From an uncultured bacterium (lineage in GTDB: Bacteria > Verrucomicrobiota > Lentisphaeria > Victivallales > UBA1829), in assembly GCA_900548385.1 (NCBI GenBank), contig URKJ01000031.1:1-57843 (forward strand): DNA of 57,843 nt, read 5' to 3'. Below, piece after piece: positions 1 to 7,911 of this stretch; within the stretch, counting starts at the first letter, position 1, and each line of letters begins with the position of its first letter. Below the pieces are notes generated by a model. The model saw only the letters and a list, made by a program, of their open reading frames with translations, was not told the origin of the DNA and ran no database searches. The translations under genes and the position numbers were made by a program.

Positions 1-57
1 CTTCATTATGAATAATGCTTTTTATCATCGTTTCTATAATAGGCCAAAGTAAAGGGA

Positions 58-1209
58 TTGGAAGAGCTGATTTCTTCCAATCCGCTTTTGAAATATCGAA
101 TTGTCCTCGACCCGGACATCGTCATGACTTCGTTGCCGCATTTGAACTTTTACCGCCAATCCATGTGGTATTTTGTCTCCCGGCAGATACTCGCTCTGGA
201 ACGGAAAAATCCGGCGGAGGCTATGCGCTTGTTCCGGCTGGCGGACCGGTTGTTGGAATCCGCATTGAACAGCGATCTTATTATCGGCTCGTTTACAGCC
301 GGTTCCATGGAATCCATCCGCGCCGGTGCGGTCGGAAATTTGGTCGGGAGCGGACTGCTTTCCTCCGAACAGCTGACGGAACTGGAAAGTCGCAATCGCG
401 GACGGAGCGAAAAATTGTACGCCGCCATTCGCCGCGGCATCCGCGCGGAAGCGTATCAGAACGTTGAGTTCATACAACAGCTCACCGTCCCCTATCCGGA
501 GTTCATCCGCAAAATTCACACGGATCGAGACGGATCTTTGGACTCTCCCTTGTTGACATTTCTGTTTCGCGGCGACACAAGGGCGGTTCCCACACCGCCC
601 AGTCTTTGGACTTTGGCGATAATGAACCGTGACTTCCTCACCGCGATGCGTCATCAACGCACGGTGGTGGATTATTACGACGATCCGACCGAATATTCCA
701 AGCGTTCCGTCCGGTGGGAGAGTTTGTATCGAGAATTCGGGAAACGTCCACTTCCGCTGGAGAGCCTCATTCTTCCTGGTCAGCTCAACTCGTATGACCG
801 TTTTGCACGGACTTTTTCCATCTTGCGCATGAGCGATCTGGCGTTGCAAATTGAGCGGTTCCGCCGCACACACGGGCGCTTGCCGGAAACGCTTTCCGAT
901 CTCGGCATTCCGCTTCCCGTGGACGCCTTGAGCGGCGAAGGGTTCCGCTTTACGCATTACGCCCGCGTATTTTGGAATGACGACAACGGCGACACGATTC
1001 CGCACGATTTCCCCGGCTGGCAGCTTTCCGCACCGGGCGGCAATTTCGGGGCGCCATCGAAAGATCAACACGAGCGACGCCGCGATTATTTCACGGTCAT
1101 TACGCAATGGCCGCTTCCCGCTCCACCGGAGCCGCCGAAACGGGAAGACTACTATCCTTTCGGATCCCTTTTCGGGCAACCGGAGAAACAACCGGAGGAC
1201 AAACCATGA
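58..1209 (+). CDS. Conserved hypothetical protein, probably 5'-truncated
   Basis: This is an open frame of 383 codons from a TTG at 58. Three in-frame stops lie just upstream (13, 37 and 40) and no ribosome binding site is convincing, so the N-terminus may have been lost. I see no catalytic motif. The C-terminal third carries a stretch around residues 275-300 (LALQIERFRRTHGRLPETL) followed by a PVDALSGEGFRF-like segment. I associate that pattern with long unassigned proteins of Lentisphaerota and Planctomycetes, from memory only. The tail is proline-rich and hydrophilic. Its stop overlaps the next start as ATGA, so it is translated with the downstream genes if expressed. Function unknown; a 5'-truncated relic is the main alternative to a genuine short protein. 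Confidence 0.6.
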   Translation: MEELISSNPLLKYRIVLDPDIVMTSLPHLNFYRQSMWYFVSRQILALERKNPAEAMRLFRLADRLLESALNSDLIIGSFTAGSMESIRAGAVGNLVGSGLLSSEQLTELESRNRGRSEKLYAAIRRGIRAEAYQNVEFIQQLTVPYPEFIRKIHTDRDGSLDSPLLTFLFRGDTRAVPTPPSLWTLAIMNRDFLTAMRHQRTVVDYYDDPTEYSKRSVRWESLYREFGKRPLPLESLILPGQLNSYDRFARTFSILRMSDLALQIERFRRTHGRLPETLSDLGIPLPVDALSGEGFRFTHYARVFWNDDNGDTIPHDFPGWQLSAPGGNFGAPSKDQHERRRDYFTVITQWPLPAPPEPPKREDYYPFGSLFGQPEKQPEDKP

Positions 1210-2006
1210 AAAAATTTCTGAAAAATCTGATTTTCGGTAAATTATCGCCAACAACATCTACTCCAAAGAAACAACGAAAATTGAAGCTGAACGAGATTCT
1301 TTCTGCAATCGAAAATGGAGATTTCAGCGAGGAGACCCGCGAAGCGTTGTTTGTTGCTTTACGGCGCAGTAACGGTGATGAAATGCGTTGCCAGCATTGC
1401 TGGCTGTTCGCTGATAAAATATTTCAAAGATACGGGGCAAAAAGATTGCGCTATATCATTGATTTATTAGAAGTTTGTCCGGTCCGTTTCCCCAATATCA
1501 GCAAATACGTTCAGAGTGAAATATGGATACGGAAAGGTCAGGTTTATCGTGCCGTGACAGATTATCAGGCTGCCATTGATTGTTTTCGTCATGCAAGATA
1601 TTTGCTGATAGAACATTGGCGGGAAATCGACAAGCCCGGCGGTTGCACTTGGAATGCCGATTTTCCTCTGCTGGAAACACTCCTTATCGCTCAGAAATTT
1701 TCTTATTCCAGGGAACTGGAGGAAATTTTTGAAGCGGTTGCAAAAGATCCGGTTCTTCCATTCTGTCAAGTTCGTATTGTAAAAGCATGTGCTGCCGCCG
1801 TTATTGCACGGGAGCACGGGGACATCACGAACTGGAAAAACGCTGTTTGCGAAGCTCAGGAGGCTGTCTGTGGTATTGTGCCTTTTGGTTTTTCCGCCTT
1901 GCTGAAACGGCATCGAATTCATGACAAGCCGCAAATACCTGAAGCTTTTCATACCTTTATCCGCCGGGAATTCGCTATCCTGAAAAAAGAAGAGGCTAAA
2001 CCATGA
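1206..2006 (+). CDS. Hypothetical protein with TPR-like middle
   Basis: A 266-aa protein starting at the ATG that overlaps the previous stop (ATGA). A longer in-frame extension reaches 1107 but lies inside the upstream gene. The N-terminus is very basic (MKKFLKNLIFGK). The middle (about residues 85-145) contains a helix-turn-helix pair reading like one tetratricopeptide unit (YRAVTDYQAAIDCFRHARYL). Short basic N-termini followed by helical repeats recur in this array. No signal peptide or membrane segment is evident. The stop overlaps the next start (ATGA), supporting one polycistronic unit. Function not recognised; the array context suggests an immunity-type or accessory protein, which is inference. 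Confidence 0.7.
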   Translation: MKKFLKNLIFGKLSPTTSTPKKQRKLKLNEILSAIENGDFSEETREALFVALRRSNGDEMRCQHCWLFADKIFQRYGAKRLRYIIDLLEVCPVRFPNISKYVQSEIWIRKGQVYRAVTDYQAAIDCFRHARYLLIEHWREIDKPGGCTWNADFPLLETLLIAQKFSYSRELEEIFEAVAKDPVLPFCQVRIVKACAAAVIAREHGDITNWKNAVCEAQEAVCGIVPFGFSALLKRHRIHDKPQIPEAFHTFIRREFAILKKEEAKP

Positions 2007-3091
2007 TTATACCCGAATACGATAATCCAGACCCCCGATTGTCTTGGGAACCATTGCCGTGTCCCTGGTATCTGCCCTCGGTAAAGCAATATCGTTTTCA
2101 AATTGGAGGTTCCAGCCTCGGATACAAGATAACGACTTATAGATATAGTGACGGCAATATTTTGTTCAATGCGGCTTCGGTTATGATTGCGGCGGGAACT
2201 GTCTATGGTTTTACTCAAAGCATACTTTGGTCGGTGGCGATCGGAATCCCTCTGCTTGTTTTTATTACGGCATTTTCGTGGATTCAGCTTCGGTATATGC
2301 CGCATTTCGATTTGCCGGGTCGCTTTTTTTATCGCGGCATCGACCGCTTTGAATTCAAGCACGGACAATTCGATCAACTGCCATTCGATCAGATTCAGGC
2401 TTTGCAAATCGTTTCCACCGGCAAAAAAGAACATTGCCAAGTGATTGCACTTCTCAAGGACGGTTCCCGGAAGTTGCTGATTCATGGGGCGTACCGCCGT
2501 ATTCTGGCATTGATCGTATTTGAAAATCGGGAGGGGAAAGCGGTTGTTTCCTCGGAACCGTCACCGTGCTTTTTGAATGCAGTCGCACCCATTCGGGATG
2601 GTGCGATGTTTCCGTTAGAATATACACCGGCGTCTCAAAAGATGCAGACGGTATCCTATAAACCATCGCCGGGAATATCCCTGTTTGCTGCGGATGATCT
2701 TGCCGCATTCAATCGGGAATCTCTTGCACATGGATTTGAAAATGCTGTGCGTTGGGCGGATGTATGTTCCAAAGGTACAGGCTTCAAGGCATTTCCGGTA
2801 TGTCCTGATATTTCCATGTTGGAAAAGTGGCCGGAACGTCTGAACCTTGCCGGAATCAAAACCCACATGCGGATGGATGATCTATATGAATGTATCAGTC
2901 GCAGCTTGCTTGCTGGTTGTCGTTTTGACGGCATGATCTTGACGGTGGAATTCAATGGCTATCCGGTTTGTCTGCTGCTTTTTATCAAACTGGTATTCCC
3001 CGATTCCGGCAAAGTGGAGGCATGTTTCTACTCCGAAAATACGGAACTCCTGGAGGCATTAAAACATGCCGGACTGGAGGAAAAATCGTAA
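2003..3091 (+). CDS. Hypothetical membrane protein
   Basis: A 362-aa protein whose start overlaps the previous stop by four bases. A hydrophobic stretch at about residues 53-92 should form two membrane helices. It is followed by a soluble domain with a beta-rich pattern (RFFYRGIDRFEFKHGQF) that looks like a PH-like or bacterial photosensor-type membrane domain, although I cannot name a family. No enzymatic motif is visible. It shares its terminal base with the next gene, so the two are probably co-translated. Function unknown. Confidence 0.7.
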   Translation: MIIPEYDNPDPRLSWEPLPCPWYLPSVKQYRFQIGGSSLGYKITTYRYSDGNILFNAASVMIAAGTVYGFTQSILWSVAIGIPLLVFITAFSWIQLRYMPHFDLPGRFFYRGIDRFEFKHGQFDQLPFDQIQALQIVSTGKKEHCQVIALLKDGSRKLLIHGAYRRILALIVFENREGKAVVSSEPSPCFLNAVAPIRDGAMFPLEYTPASQKMQTVSYKPSPGISLFAADDLAAFNRESLAHGFENAVRWADVCSKGTGFKAFPVCPDISMLEKWPERLNLAGIKTHMRMDDLYECISRSLLAGCRFDGMILTVEFNGYPVCLLLFIKLVFPDSGKVEACFYSENTELLEALKHAGLEEKS

Positions 3092-4224
3092 TGTCTATTC
3101 AGTTAACCATTATACGACCAAAGCCGATTACACAACAGGAATTTGAATCACTGATTCAAAACGATCCCGAATTAGATTTTTCGTCTGTTAAAAACAGAGG
3201 AATGGGAAAGCGCCATGCATATCAACTTGTTTTAAACCAAGGTAAAATCGATATTGTCACAGATGTGGAGTTTGAGGATTTGCCTTTGGAAAAATTGATT
3301 GACGCGGCCGACAAATTGAATGCCAGACTTTGGGAAGACTTTGATGGAACATTTTTCCGAAAAGATGGAGACAACTATCGCGACAGCGAGTATTGGAACG
3401 AGTGCAAAAAGTTTTTGCCCCCTCCCGACTCCCGAAACGAATTGTTACAACCTTCACGGACTTCATGGAAGCATCCGGTCGGTTGCATTGTCATTTTGAT
3501 TTTATTCCTTGTTTCATTGCCATTTTCCGTACATTTGTTTGGTGCTGCCGGGATTTTTGTGGTGAGCCTGCTTTGGGTATTTGCGCTCATGTTTTGGATT
3601 TTTGCATGCCGCATGAAGCGCGATAAAGTCCGCAAGCAGCGTATCAAGCGGGCGGAAAGAACCGAGGCCGAAATTGCGTATACGCGTGATCTTTTTGGCG
3701 TAAGACTCTCAGAAATTGCCGGGACGGAGAAAGTTTTGCTGATTCTGCCGAATCGCACACGGGAATGTAAACAGCAAGCACTTTTGAATATTGATAAAGC
3801 ATTGCAGAAAAATGTAGTGGTGGAAAAATGTTTCACTATGTCGGCGATGTCCATTATTACGCCGAAAAGTATCGCAAAAATCGATACGGAAATCCGCAAG
3901 AGCCGGAGATGTCGAACGATTGTCTTTTATAATGCCTTCGATTGGACGAATCTCAAGCAGGAACTTGAGTCTCTTGAAATCATGAAATGTCCCCCGGAAA
4001 ATCCGCCCAAGATTGTAATTTATCAAGAATTATACGGTTGTACTGGCAATGGTAACGCACCGGTACTGCCCGATTTAACTGATATGCAGACCTCCGGCAA
4101 AATTTCGATTGCGTTGTGTTTGTGGATCAATCAAGTCAGTGGCAAAGGAGCTGAATGGATTCCGCAAAACCTGAAAACTCATGCTTACGGATTGCCGGAT
4201 ACCGCCCGAAAGGAGGAGAAGTAA
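3091..4224 (+). CDS. Hypothetical two-helix membrane protein
   Basis: A 377-aa protein. I chose the ATG at 3091, which shares one base with the preceding TAA. An upstream in-frame extension to 2968 lies inside the previous gene. Two membrane helices occupy about residues 130-173 and are followed by a strongly basic stop-transfer segment (RMKRDKVRKQRIKRAER). A C-terminal soluble domain of about 180 residues follows, carrying a LLILPNRT strand and a YNAFDWTNL segment. The N-terminal 120 residues are soluble and acidic. No known motif is seen. It ends one base before the truncated ORF at 4226. Confidence 0.7.
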   Translation: MSIQLTIIRPKPITQQEFESLIQNDPELDFSSVKNRGMGKRHAYQLVLNQGKIDIVTDVEFEDLPLEKLIDAADKLNARLWEDFDGTFFRKDGDNYRDSEYWNECKKFLPPPDSRNELLQPSRTSWKHPVGCIVILILFLVSLPFSVHLFGAAGIFVVSLLWVFALMFWIFACRMKRDKVRKQRIKRAERTEAEIAYTRDLFGVRLSEIAGTEKVLLILPNRTRECKQQALLNIDKALQKNVVVEKCFTMSAMSIITPKSIAKIDTEIRKSRRCRTIVFYNAFDWTNLKQELESLEIMKCPPENPPKIVIYQELYGCTGNGNAPVLPDLTDMQTSGKISIALCLWINQVSGKGAEWIPQNLKTHAYGLPDTARKEEK

Positions 4225-4225
4225 C

Positions 4226-4369
4226 ATGGCGTTGATTTTTCCCACTTCGGTCTGCCCGTTGTGCAGTGAATTACTGGGCGAGGACATGATTGCTTTTCCG
4301 CGAATGATCGAAAATCCGGCGGATGAACTCTTGTTTGCCGACCTGACGATTGTTACAACCGTTGAATGA
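4226..4369 (+). pseudogene. Head relic of a zinc-ribbon protein (47 codons)
   Basis: Starts one base after the previous stop with a good Shine-Dalgarno (AGGAGGAG ahead of the ATG). It reads as the beginning of a larger protein: a CPLCSE zinc-knuckle half, then a FPRMIENPADELLFAD segment. It stops after 47 codons, and its last residues (LTIVTTVE) look out of frame. The body is missing and an unrelated tail in another frame follows directly, which indicates a recombination junction near 4345. It could still be translated as a short peptide. Confidence 0.5.
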
Positions 4370-4469
4370 TCTGATCGGAAGTCCGGGCGTTTCCCCGATA
4401 AAGTTGGCCGGGCTGATGAAACGGCTCAAAATCGCATCGGATGCCCGGCGGGAGGTGGCTGAGCCATGA
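4347..4469 (+). pseudogene. Tail relic in a second frame (about 40 codons)
   Basis: The frame is open from 4347 and ends in TGA at 4467-4469. It reads as a natural C-terminus with helical, basic character (LIGSPGVSPIKLAGLMKRL, then ASDARREVAEP). There is no start codon or ribosome binding site of its own. It overlaps the truncated head at 4226-4369, so I read it as the 3' end of a lost gene joined to a foreign head. The parent family is not recognised. Confidence 0.4.
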
Positions 4470-4600
4470 GCGAACAAAACATCGTATCCCTGAACGCGAT
4501 GCGAAAACTTCGTACCACAAATATGGTTGAATTTCAAACCATGATATTGAAAAAGCGAACAAGTTGCATTAGATTATTTCCTAATTCGGAGGATTTATAG
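4466..4600 (+). CDS. Short ORF (44 codons), possible relic
   Basis: The ATG overlaps the stop of the preceding tail relic (ATGA), with GGGAGGTGG a few bases upstream as a fair ribosome binding site. The product begins MSEQNIVSLNAMRKLRTTN and has no recognisable motif. Bases 4601-4692 after it hold only the leader of the next gene. It may be a real small protein or a third fragment left at the same junction. Confidence 0.35.
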   Translation: MSEQNIVSLNAMRKLRTTNMVEFQTMILKKRTSCIRLFPNSEDL

Positions 4601-4692
4601 AAAAATTGTTATGCAGCTATGGGTCGATCGCAAGGCATCGACAAAAATGATTAATATTCAGAAAAACTCTCGGCTTTGGAGGATACCTGGCT

Positions 4693-5325
4693 ATGGAAAT
4701 CGCTTTTGATCTTGACGGTACCCTGATCTCTTCGAACTTTCCGGAGGAAAAGTGTTTCTGGTTCCGGAGGTTTTTTCTGAAAGAAACATTGCGGCGCGGA
4801 ACGAAACGGCTTTTCCGGGAATTGGAAAATCATGGACACAAGATATGGATTTACACGACCTCCTGCCGTTCTGAAGCGTACATTTCACGCTTGTTCCGCG
4901 CGTATGGTTTGAGACCGCACGGCATCGTCAATCAGGATCGACACAATCAGGTAAAAGCGCCGTGTTCAAAATATCCGCCTGCTTTCGGGATTGACGTTTT
5001 GATTGACGACAGTCCCGGTGTGGAACAGGAGGGGCGGATGCATGGCTTCAAAACCATTCTTATATCGTATGACAATCGGAATTGGGTGAATGACATTCTC
5101 AACGTTCTGAAAAAAATGGAACTGACGGAAAAGGCTCAACGACTTGCCGGTACTGCTTTGGTCGGATATGTATTATATGGACAAGATAACGGCAGTCACA
5201 TGTATTATAATGCAAACGGGTTGAAGGTCTGTTCAAAATGCGGCTATAGGGTTGATCCCGAATACGTCAATCCGGAATTGCGGATTGACAAACGAAATGA
5301 TAATTTACACGAGGAAAAACGATGA
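4693..5325 (+). CDS. HAD-superfamily hydrolase with C-terminal zinc-knuckle segment
   Basis: A 210-aa protein. The N-terminal 130 residues show a compact HAD phosphatase fold: the nucleophile motif DLDGT at residues 6-10, a motif II-like YTTS at 54-57, and the acidic motif IDDSPG at about 104-109. It has no large cap domain, so small phosphorylated substrates or a phosphoprotein are possible. From about residue 150 the sequence changes character and carries CSKCGYR (Cys180, Cys183) followed by DPEYVNPEL. That segment resembles the start or middle of an unrelated zinc-binding family rather than a HAD C-terminus. GGAGG lies 11 bases before the ATG. The stop overlaps the Fic gene (ATGA). The C-terminal part may be a fused fragment. 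Confidence 0.75.
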   Translation: MEIAFDLDGTLISSNFPEEKCFWFRRFFLKETLRRGTKRLFRELENHGHKIWIYTTSCRSEAYISRLFRAYGLRPHGIVNQDRHNQVKAPCSKYPPAFGIDVLIDDSPGVEQEGRMHGFKTILISYDNRNWVNDILNVLKKMELTEKAQRLAGTALVGYVLYGQDNGSHMYYNANGLKVCSKCGYRVDPEYVNPELRIDKRNDNLHEEKR

Positions 5326-6221
5326 GCAATAAAATTTCAATACGATTTTTCAATGACCGGGAAGTCCGGGCGGCATGGGACGATGAGTCTGCTCAGTGGC
5401 TTTTTTCGGTTGCGGACATCATCGGAATTCTGACCGAAAGCGCTAATCCGCGAAAGTATTGGAGCGTCCTGAAAAAACGTTTGAAACAAGCTCACCCTGA
5501 GTTGACTACACGTTGTAGTCAACTGAAAATGACGGCGGCTGACGGGAAAAAGTACCTGACCGATTGCTTGAGTCAGAAAGATATTCTGTCGCTGGTGGAA
5601 GTTGTGCCAAGTCAACACGCTGTTCAATTCATCAAATGGCTGACATACAGTGATGACACCATTGACGGAAAAAGCCGTGCTAAAGCGTACGCTCTCTTTG
5701 AAAGCGGATTGTTGGCGAGTTTGGAACGGGGAAGCGTCAAATGTTTACAGCAGATACATGGTTTTTTGTTTGGCGGTTTGTATGATTTTGCCGGTCAAAT
5801 CCGGGACAGGAACATCAGCAAGGGTGGATTCCAGTTTGCCAATGCGCGATATTTTCCGATAACTCTTGTGGCTATTGAAAAGATGCCGGAAAACACATTT
5901 GATGAAATTATTGACAAATATGTGGAAATGAACGTGGCCCATCCGTTTATGGAAGGGAACGGCAGAAGCTCCCGTATCTGGCTGGATCTGATTCTGAAAC
6001 GTTCCTTGAAGAAGTGTGTGGATTGGAGTAAAGTCAATAAGAATGCTTATCTGGAAGCCATGCGGGAAAGTGTAAGCGACAGTAAAAAACTGAAACAGTT
6101 GCTGCAGCCGGTTCTGACTGATAAAATCAATGACCGTGAAATGTTCATGAAAGGGATTGATTATTCTTATTATTATGAAAGCGATGATTCCGTCATTGAA
6201 CCGGAGAAAGATAATGAATAG
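5322..6221 (+). CDS. BRO-N / Fic fusion protein (putative AMPylating toxin)
   Basis: A 299-aa protein with two domains. Residues 1 to about 108 match the BRO-N/DinD-like phage antirepressor domain (LFSVADIIGIL ... NPRKYWSVLKKRL ... SQKDILSLVEVV). Residues about 115-290 form a Fic domain with the full catalytic motif HPFMEGNGRSSR at 207-218 and an upstream ISKGGFQFA flap. Fic enzymes transfer AMP or another nucleotide to a target protein hydroxyl, with His207 as catalytic base and the GNGR loop binding phosphate. I find no inhibitory (S/T)xxxE(G/N) helix in the protein and no obvious FicA antitoxin. The start overlaps the HAD stop (ATGA) with GAGGAAAA upstream. It is the only clear effector-like enzyme in the array. 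Confidence 0.88.
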   Translation: MSNKISIRFFNDREVRAAWDDESAQWLFSVADIIGILTESANPRKYWSVLKKRLKQAHPELTTRCSQLKMTAADGKKYLTDCLSQKDILSLVEVVPSQHAVQFIKWLTYSDDTIDGKSRAKAYALFESGLLASLERGSVKCLQQIHGFLFGGLYDFAGQIRDRNISKGGFQFANARYFPITLVAIEKMPENTFDEIIDKYVEMNVAHPFMEGNGRSSRIWLDLILKRSLKKCVDWSKVNKNAYLEAMRESVSDSKKLKQLLQPVLTDKINDREMFMKGIDYSYYYESDDSVIEPEKDNE

Positions 6222-6387
6222 GAAAATGAATTTAATTATGGAGCTGCAGAAAATGGTGATTGCAGCTTCTGTTCTTCACTGGCGCAGATATCGGAAAATG
6301 GTTCAGACATGGCCGGTCGGTTTCTACTATCTGAATCATTTTCAGAATGACGATGAATTGCGGTATGCGCTTCAGATCCTTTATTGA
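6214..6387 (+). CDS. Small basic/aromatic protein (57 aa)
   Basis: The ATG at 6214 lies eight bases before the Fic stop. The 57-aa product is rich in Trp, Tyr and His (SVLHWRRYRKMVQTWPVGFY) and is followed, in another frame, by the short ORF at 6365. It overlaps the Fic stop, so it is positioned like a co-translated partner and could be an antitoxin. It could equally be the front half of a frameshifted protein of about 90 residues. No family recognised. Confidence 0.45.
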   Translation: MNRKMNLIMELQKMVIAASVLHWRRYRKMVQTWPVGFYYLNHFQNDDELRYALQILY

Positions 6388-6469
6388 TATTCAAAGGAAG
6401 TTTTCGTCCCTTCAGGAGTTTCTGGAGTATGCGGAAGCTGAAAGCAGAGAATATAAGCAAAGGAAATAA
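6365..6469 (+). CDS. Short ORF, possible frameshifted continuation (34 aa)
   Basis: Overlaps the preceding 57-codon ORF in a different frame. It reads MRFRSFIDIQRKFSSLQEF followed by a charged helix, which looks like genuine amphipathic coding sequence rather than chance. Either it is a separate small protein with its own ATG, or a one-base shift near 6365-6387 split one gene in two. No ribosome binding site is convincing. Confidence 0.35.
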   Translation: MRFRSFIDIQRKFSSLQEFLEYAEAESREYKQRK

Positions 6470-6479
6470 GGAAATCATC

Positions 6480-6791
6480 ATGGATGACGAAAGACGCAAG
6501 GAAATACCGCCATTCAAGTTGGTCCCGCAACCGTTAAACGAAGATGCAAAAAAACTGCCGAAGTTCAAATGGACCGGAGAGGAAATCGGGACACGGCATA
6601 AACTCGGTGGAAAGCCGGATTATATTCAAGCTGCGATATATCCGAAATGTCCGGACTGCGACGCGGAAATGACTTTTTACGCACAGTTGGATTCGATCAA
6701 CGATGAATTCTGTATTGCCGACTGCGGTATGATTTATGTATTCGTCTGTTTCGAATGCAATACCGTCGGGTCGTTTATAGAATCTTTTTAG
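6480..6791 (+). CDS. YwqG/DUF1963-like small protein
   Basis: A 103-aa protein with the ATG at 6480; a longer in-frame reading to 6384 crosses the previous ORF and lacks a ribosome binding site. It contains a KLGGKPDYIQ motif, a CPDC zinc-binding pair, an MTFYAQLDSI strand and a final FVCFEC pair. This pattern is seen at the C-terminus of YwqG/DUF1963-type proteins, a family common in toxin-immunity neighbourhoods. The usual YwqG protein is longer (about 250 residues), so this is a minimal version. Probable immunity-type role by context; the family assignment is from memory. Confidence 0.6.
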   Translation: MDDERRKEIPPFKLVPQPLNEDAKKLPKFKWTGEEIGTRHKLGGKPDYIQAAIYPKCPDCDAEMTFYAQLDSINDEFCIADCGMIYVFVCFECNTVGSFIESF

Positions 6792-6847
6792 GCTGTATCT
6801 TCCGCTTCCCGGCGATAAGTTACGGGGATGGAGAACGATAACAAGGA

Positions 6848-7030
6848 ATGCGGTATTCATCTGTCGCGAATAGAGTAGCCCGGGAGGAAGTTTTTTCAGA
6901 AAAACAGGAAACCGTAATTGTAATTGCCGTTTTCCATAATATATTTATTGATGGAATCTTATATTATCCTGACTGTCTGCGGATAAAACCGGATAGAATT
7001 GAAACTTTCAACTCAGGAGTGTCGTTATGA
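6848..7030 (+). CDS. Short ORF upstream of the A+T-rich gene, uncertain
   Basis: A 60-codon frame whose stop overlaps the next ATG (ATGA). The middle (EVFSEKQETVIVIAVFHNIF) and end (YPDCLRIKPDRIETFNSG) read like protein, but the first 15 codons do not and there is no good ribosome binding site. I treat it as a possible tail relic. Apart from this ORF and a short inverted-repeat spacer, the stretch 6792-7026 holds nothing I can identify. Confidence 0.3.
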   Translation: MRYSSVANRVAREEVFSEKQETVIVIAVFHNIFIDGILYYPDCLRIKPDRIETFNSGVSL

Positions 7031-7869
7031 AAATGATGGCTGAGATAAGAGTATGGGGTAAATTTCCAACAGAATATCTTAAATATGTTGTTCATAATTT
7101 TCATGTTGAAGATGGTTTTAACCATTCTTTAGATAAAGAGATTTGTTATGGAGCCAAATTTGAAGTTGAATCTGACACACCACAATATTTTGATATTATA
7201 AATTATTTAGATGCAAAGAAAATAAATTATGATATCGGTAGAAAGCTGGAACTCTCCCATGAAGAACTGAATTCATTTCAATATTTTGAGATGGGTGCTG
7301 AGGCTATTTATGATGGTTCCATTAAATTAAATAGTGATATTTCAGAAGTATGTTCTTTTTGCCATTTTGGCAAATCATTGAAAAGTCAATTACAAATACC
7401 TCCATCAAGATTAAAGAAGAATAAAATAACATTTGTTACGCTTCTTATGAGTCAAGATCCCTTTATTATAATTCCAGTAGAGTATATTGAGCTTTTTAAA
7501 GATTGTTCTGGTATAACCTTTGAACCGATATTAAACTCCAGAAACAAAGAAGAACTTAAGCAATTTGTTCATATTAAGATTTCAAACGTTCTTAACAAAG
7601 CAAATAAAAAAACAAATTTTGTCCCTAATGGGGAAGAAGGTTGTAACCATTGTAATATCCCAAGAGTTACCTTGTTTGATATTTTATATTATGATCAAAA
7701 GACATTAGATAAAGCTCTTGATTTTAATCTGACCTGTGAATGGATTGGCGGGGGAAGATTTCCCAATAGATGGATTGTAGTAAGTCAAAAAGTCCGTCAA
7801 ATCATTTTGAAGAACAAGCTGCTAAGAAAGGGGTGTTTTGAACCTATTCTGAGCGTACCGCCCTTTTAA
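7027..7869 (+). CDS. Hypothetical protein of A+T-rich origin
   Basis: A 280-aa protein with AGGAG eight bases before the ATG. It is conspicuously A+T-rich, with A/T-ending codons, whereas flanking genes are G+C-richer, so recent transfer is likely. Two cysteine pairs (CSFCHFG at about 113-119 and CNHC at about 205-208) could bind zinc. It contains an acidic N-terminal half, a VTLLMSQDPFIIIP segment in the middle, and a C-terminal GGRFPNRWIVVS segment. I recall the phrase 'FPNRWIVVS' from double-CXXCG-motif-type proteins (Myxococcus and other toxin-immunity loci), but this is weak. No membrane helix or signal peptide. Function unknown; immunity-type by context. Confidence 0.7.
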   Translation: MKMMAEIRVWGKFPTEYLKYVVHNFHVEDGFNHSLDKEICYGAKFEVESDTPQYFDIINYLDAKKINYDIGRKLELSHEELNSFQYFEMGAEAIYDGSIKLNSDISEVCSFCHFGKSLKSQLQIPPSRLKKNKITFVTLLMSQDPFIIIPVEYIELFKDCSGITFEPILNSRNKEELKQFVHIKISNVLNKANKKTNFVPNGEEGCNHCNIPRVTLFDILYYDQKTLDKALDFNLTCEWIGGGRFPNRWIVVSQKVRQIILKNKLLRKGCFEPILSVPPF

Positions 7870-7911
7870 GATGATTCGGTCGGGCAATAAAGGAGAAAGG
7901 CGTATGATATC

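Noticed and set aside
34..1257. Open frame of 407 codons on the minus strand
   Set aside because: It is opposite the 58-1209 gene; Cys/Arg-rich shadow composition with no motif.
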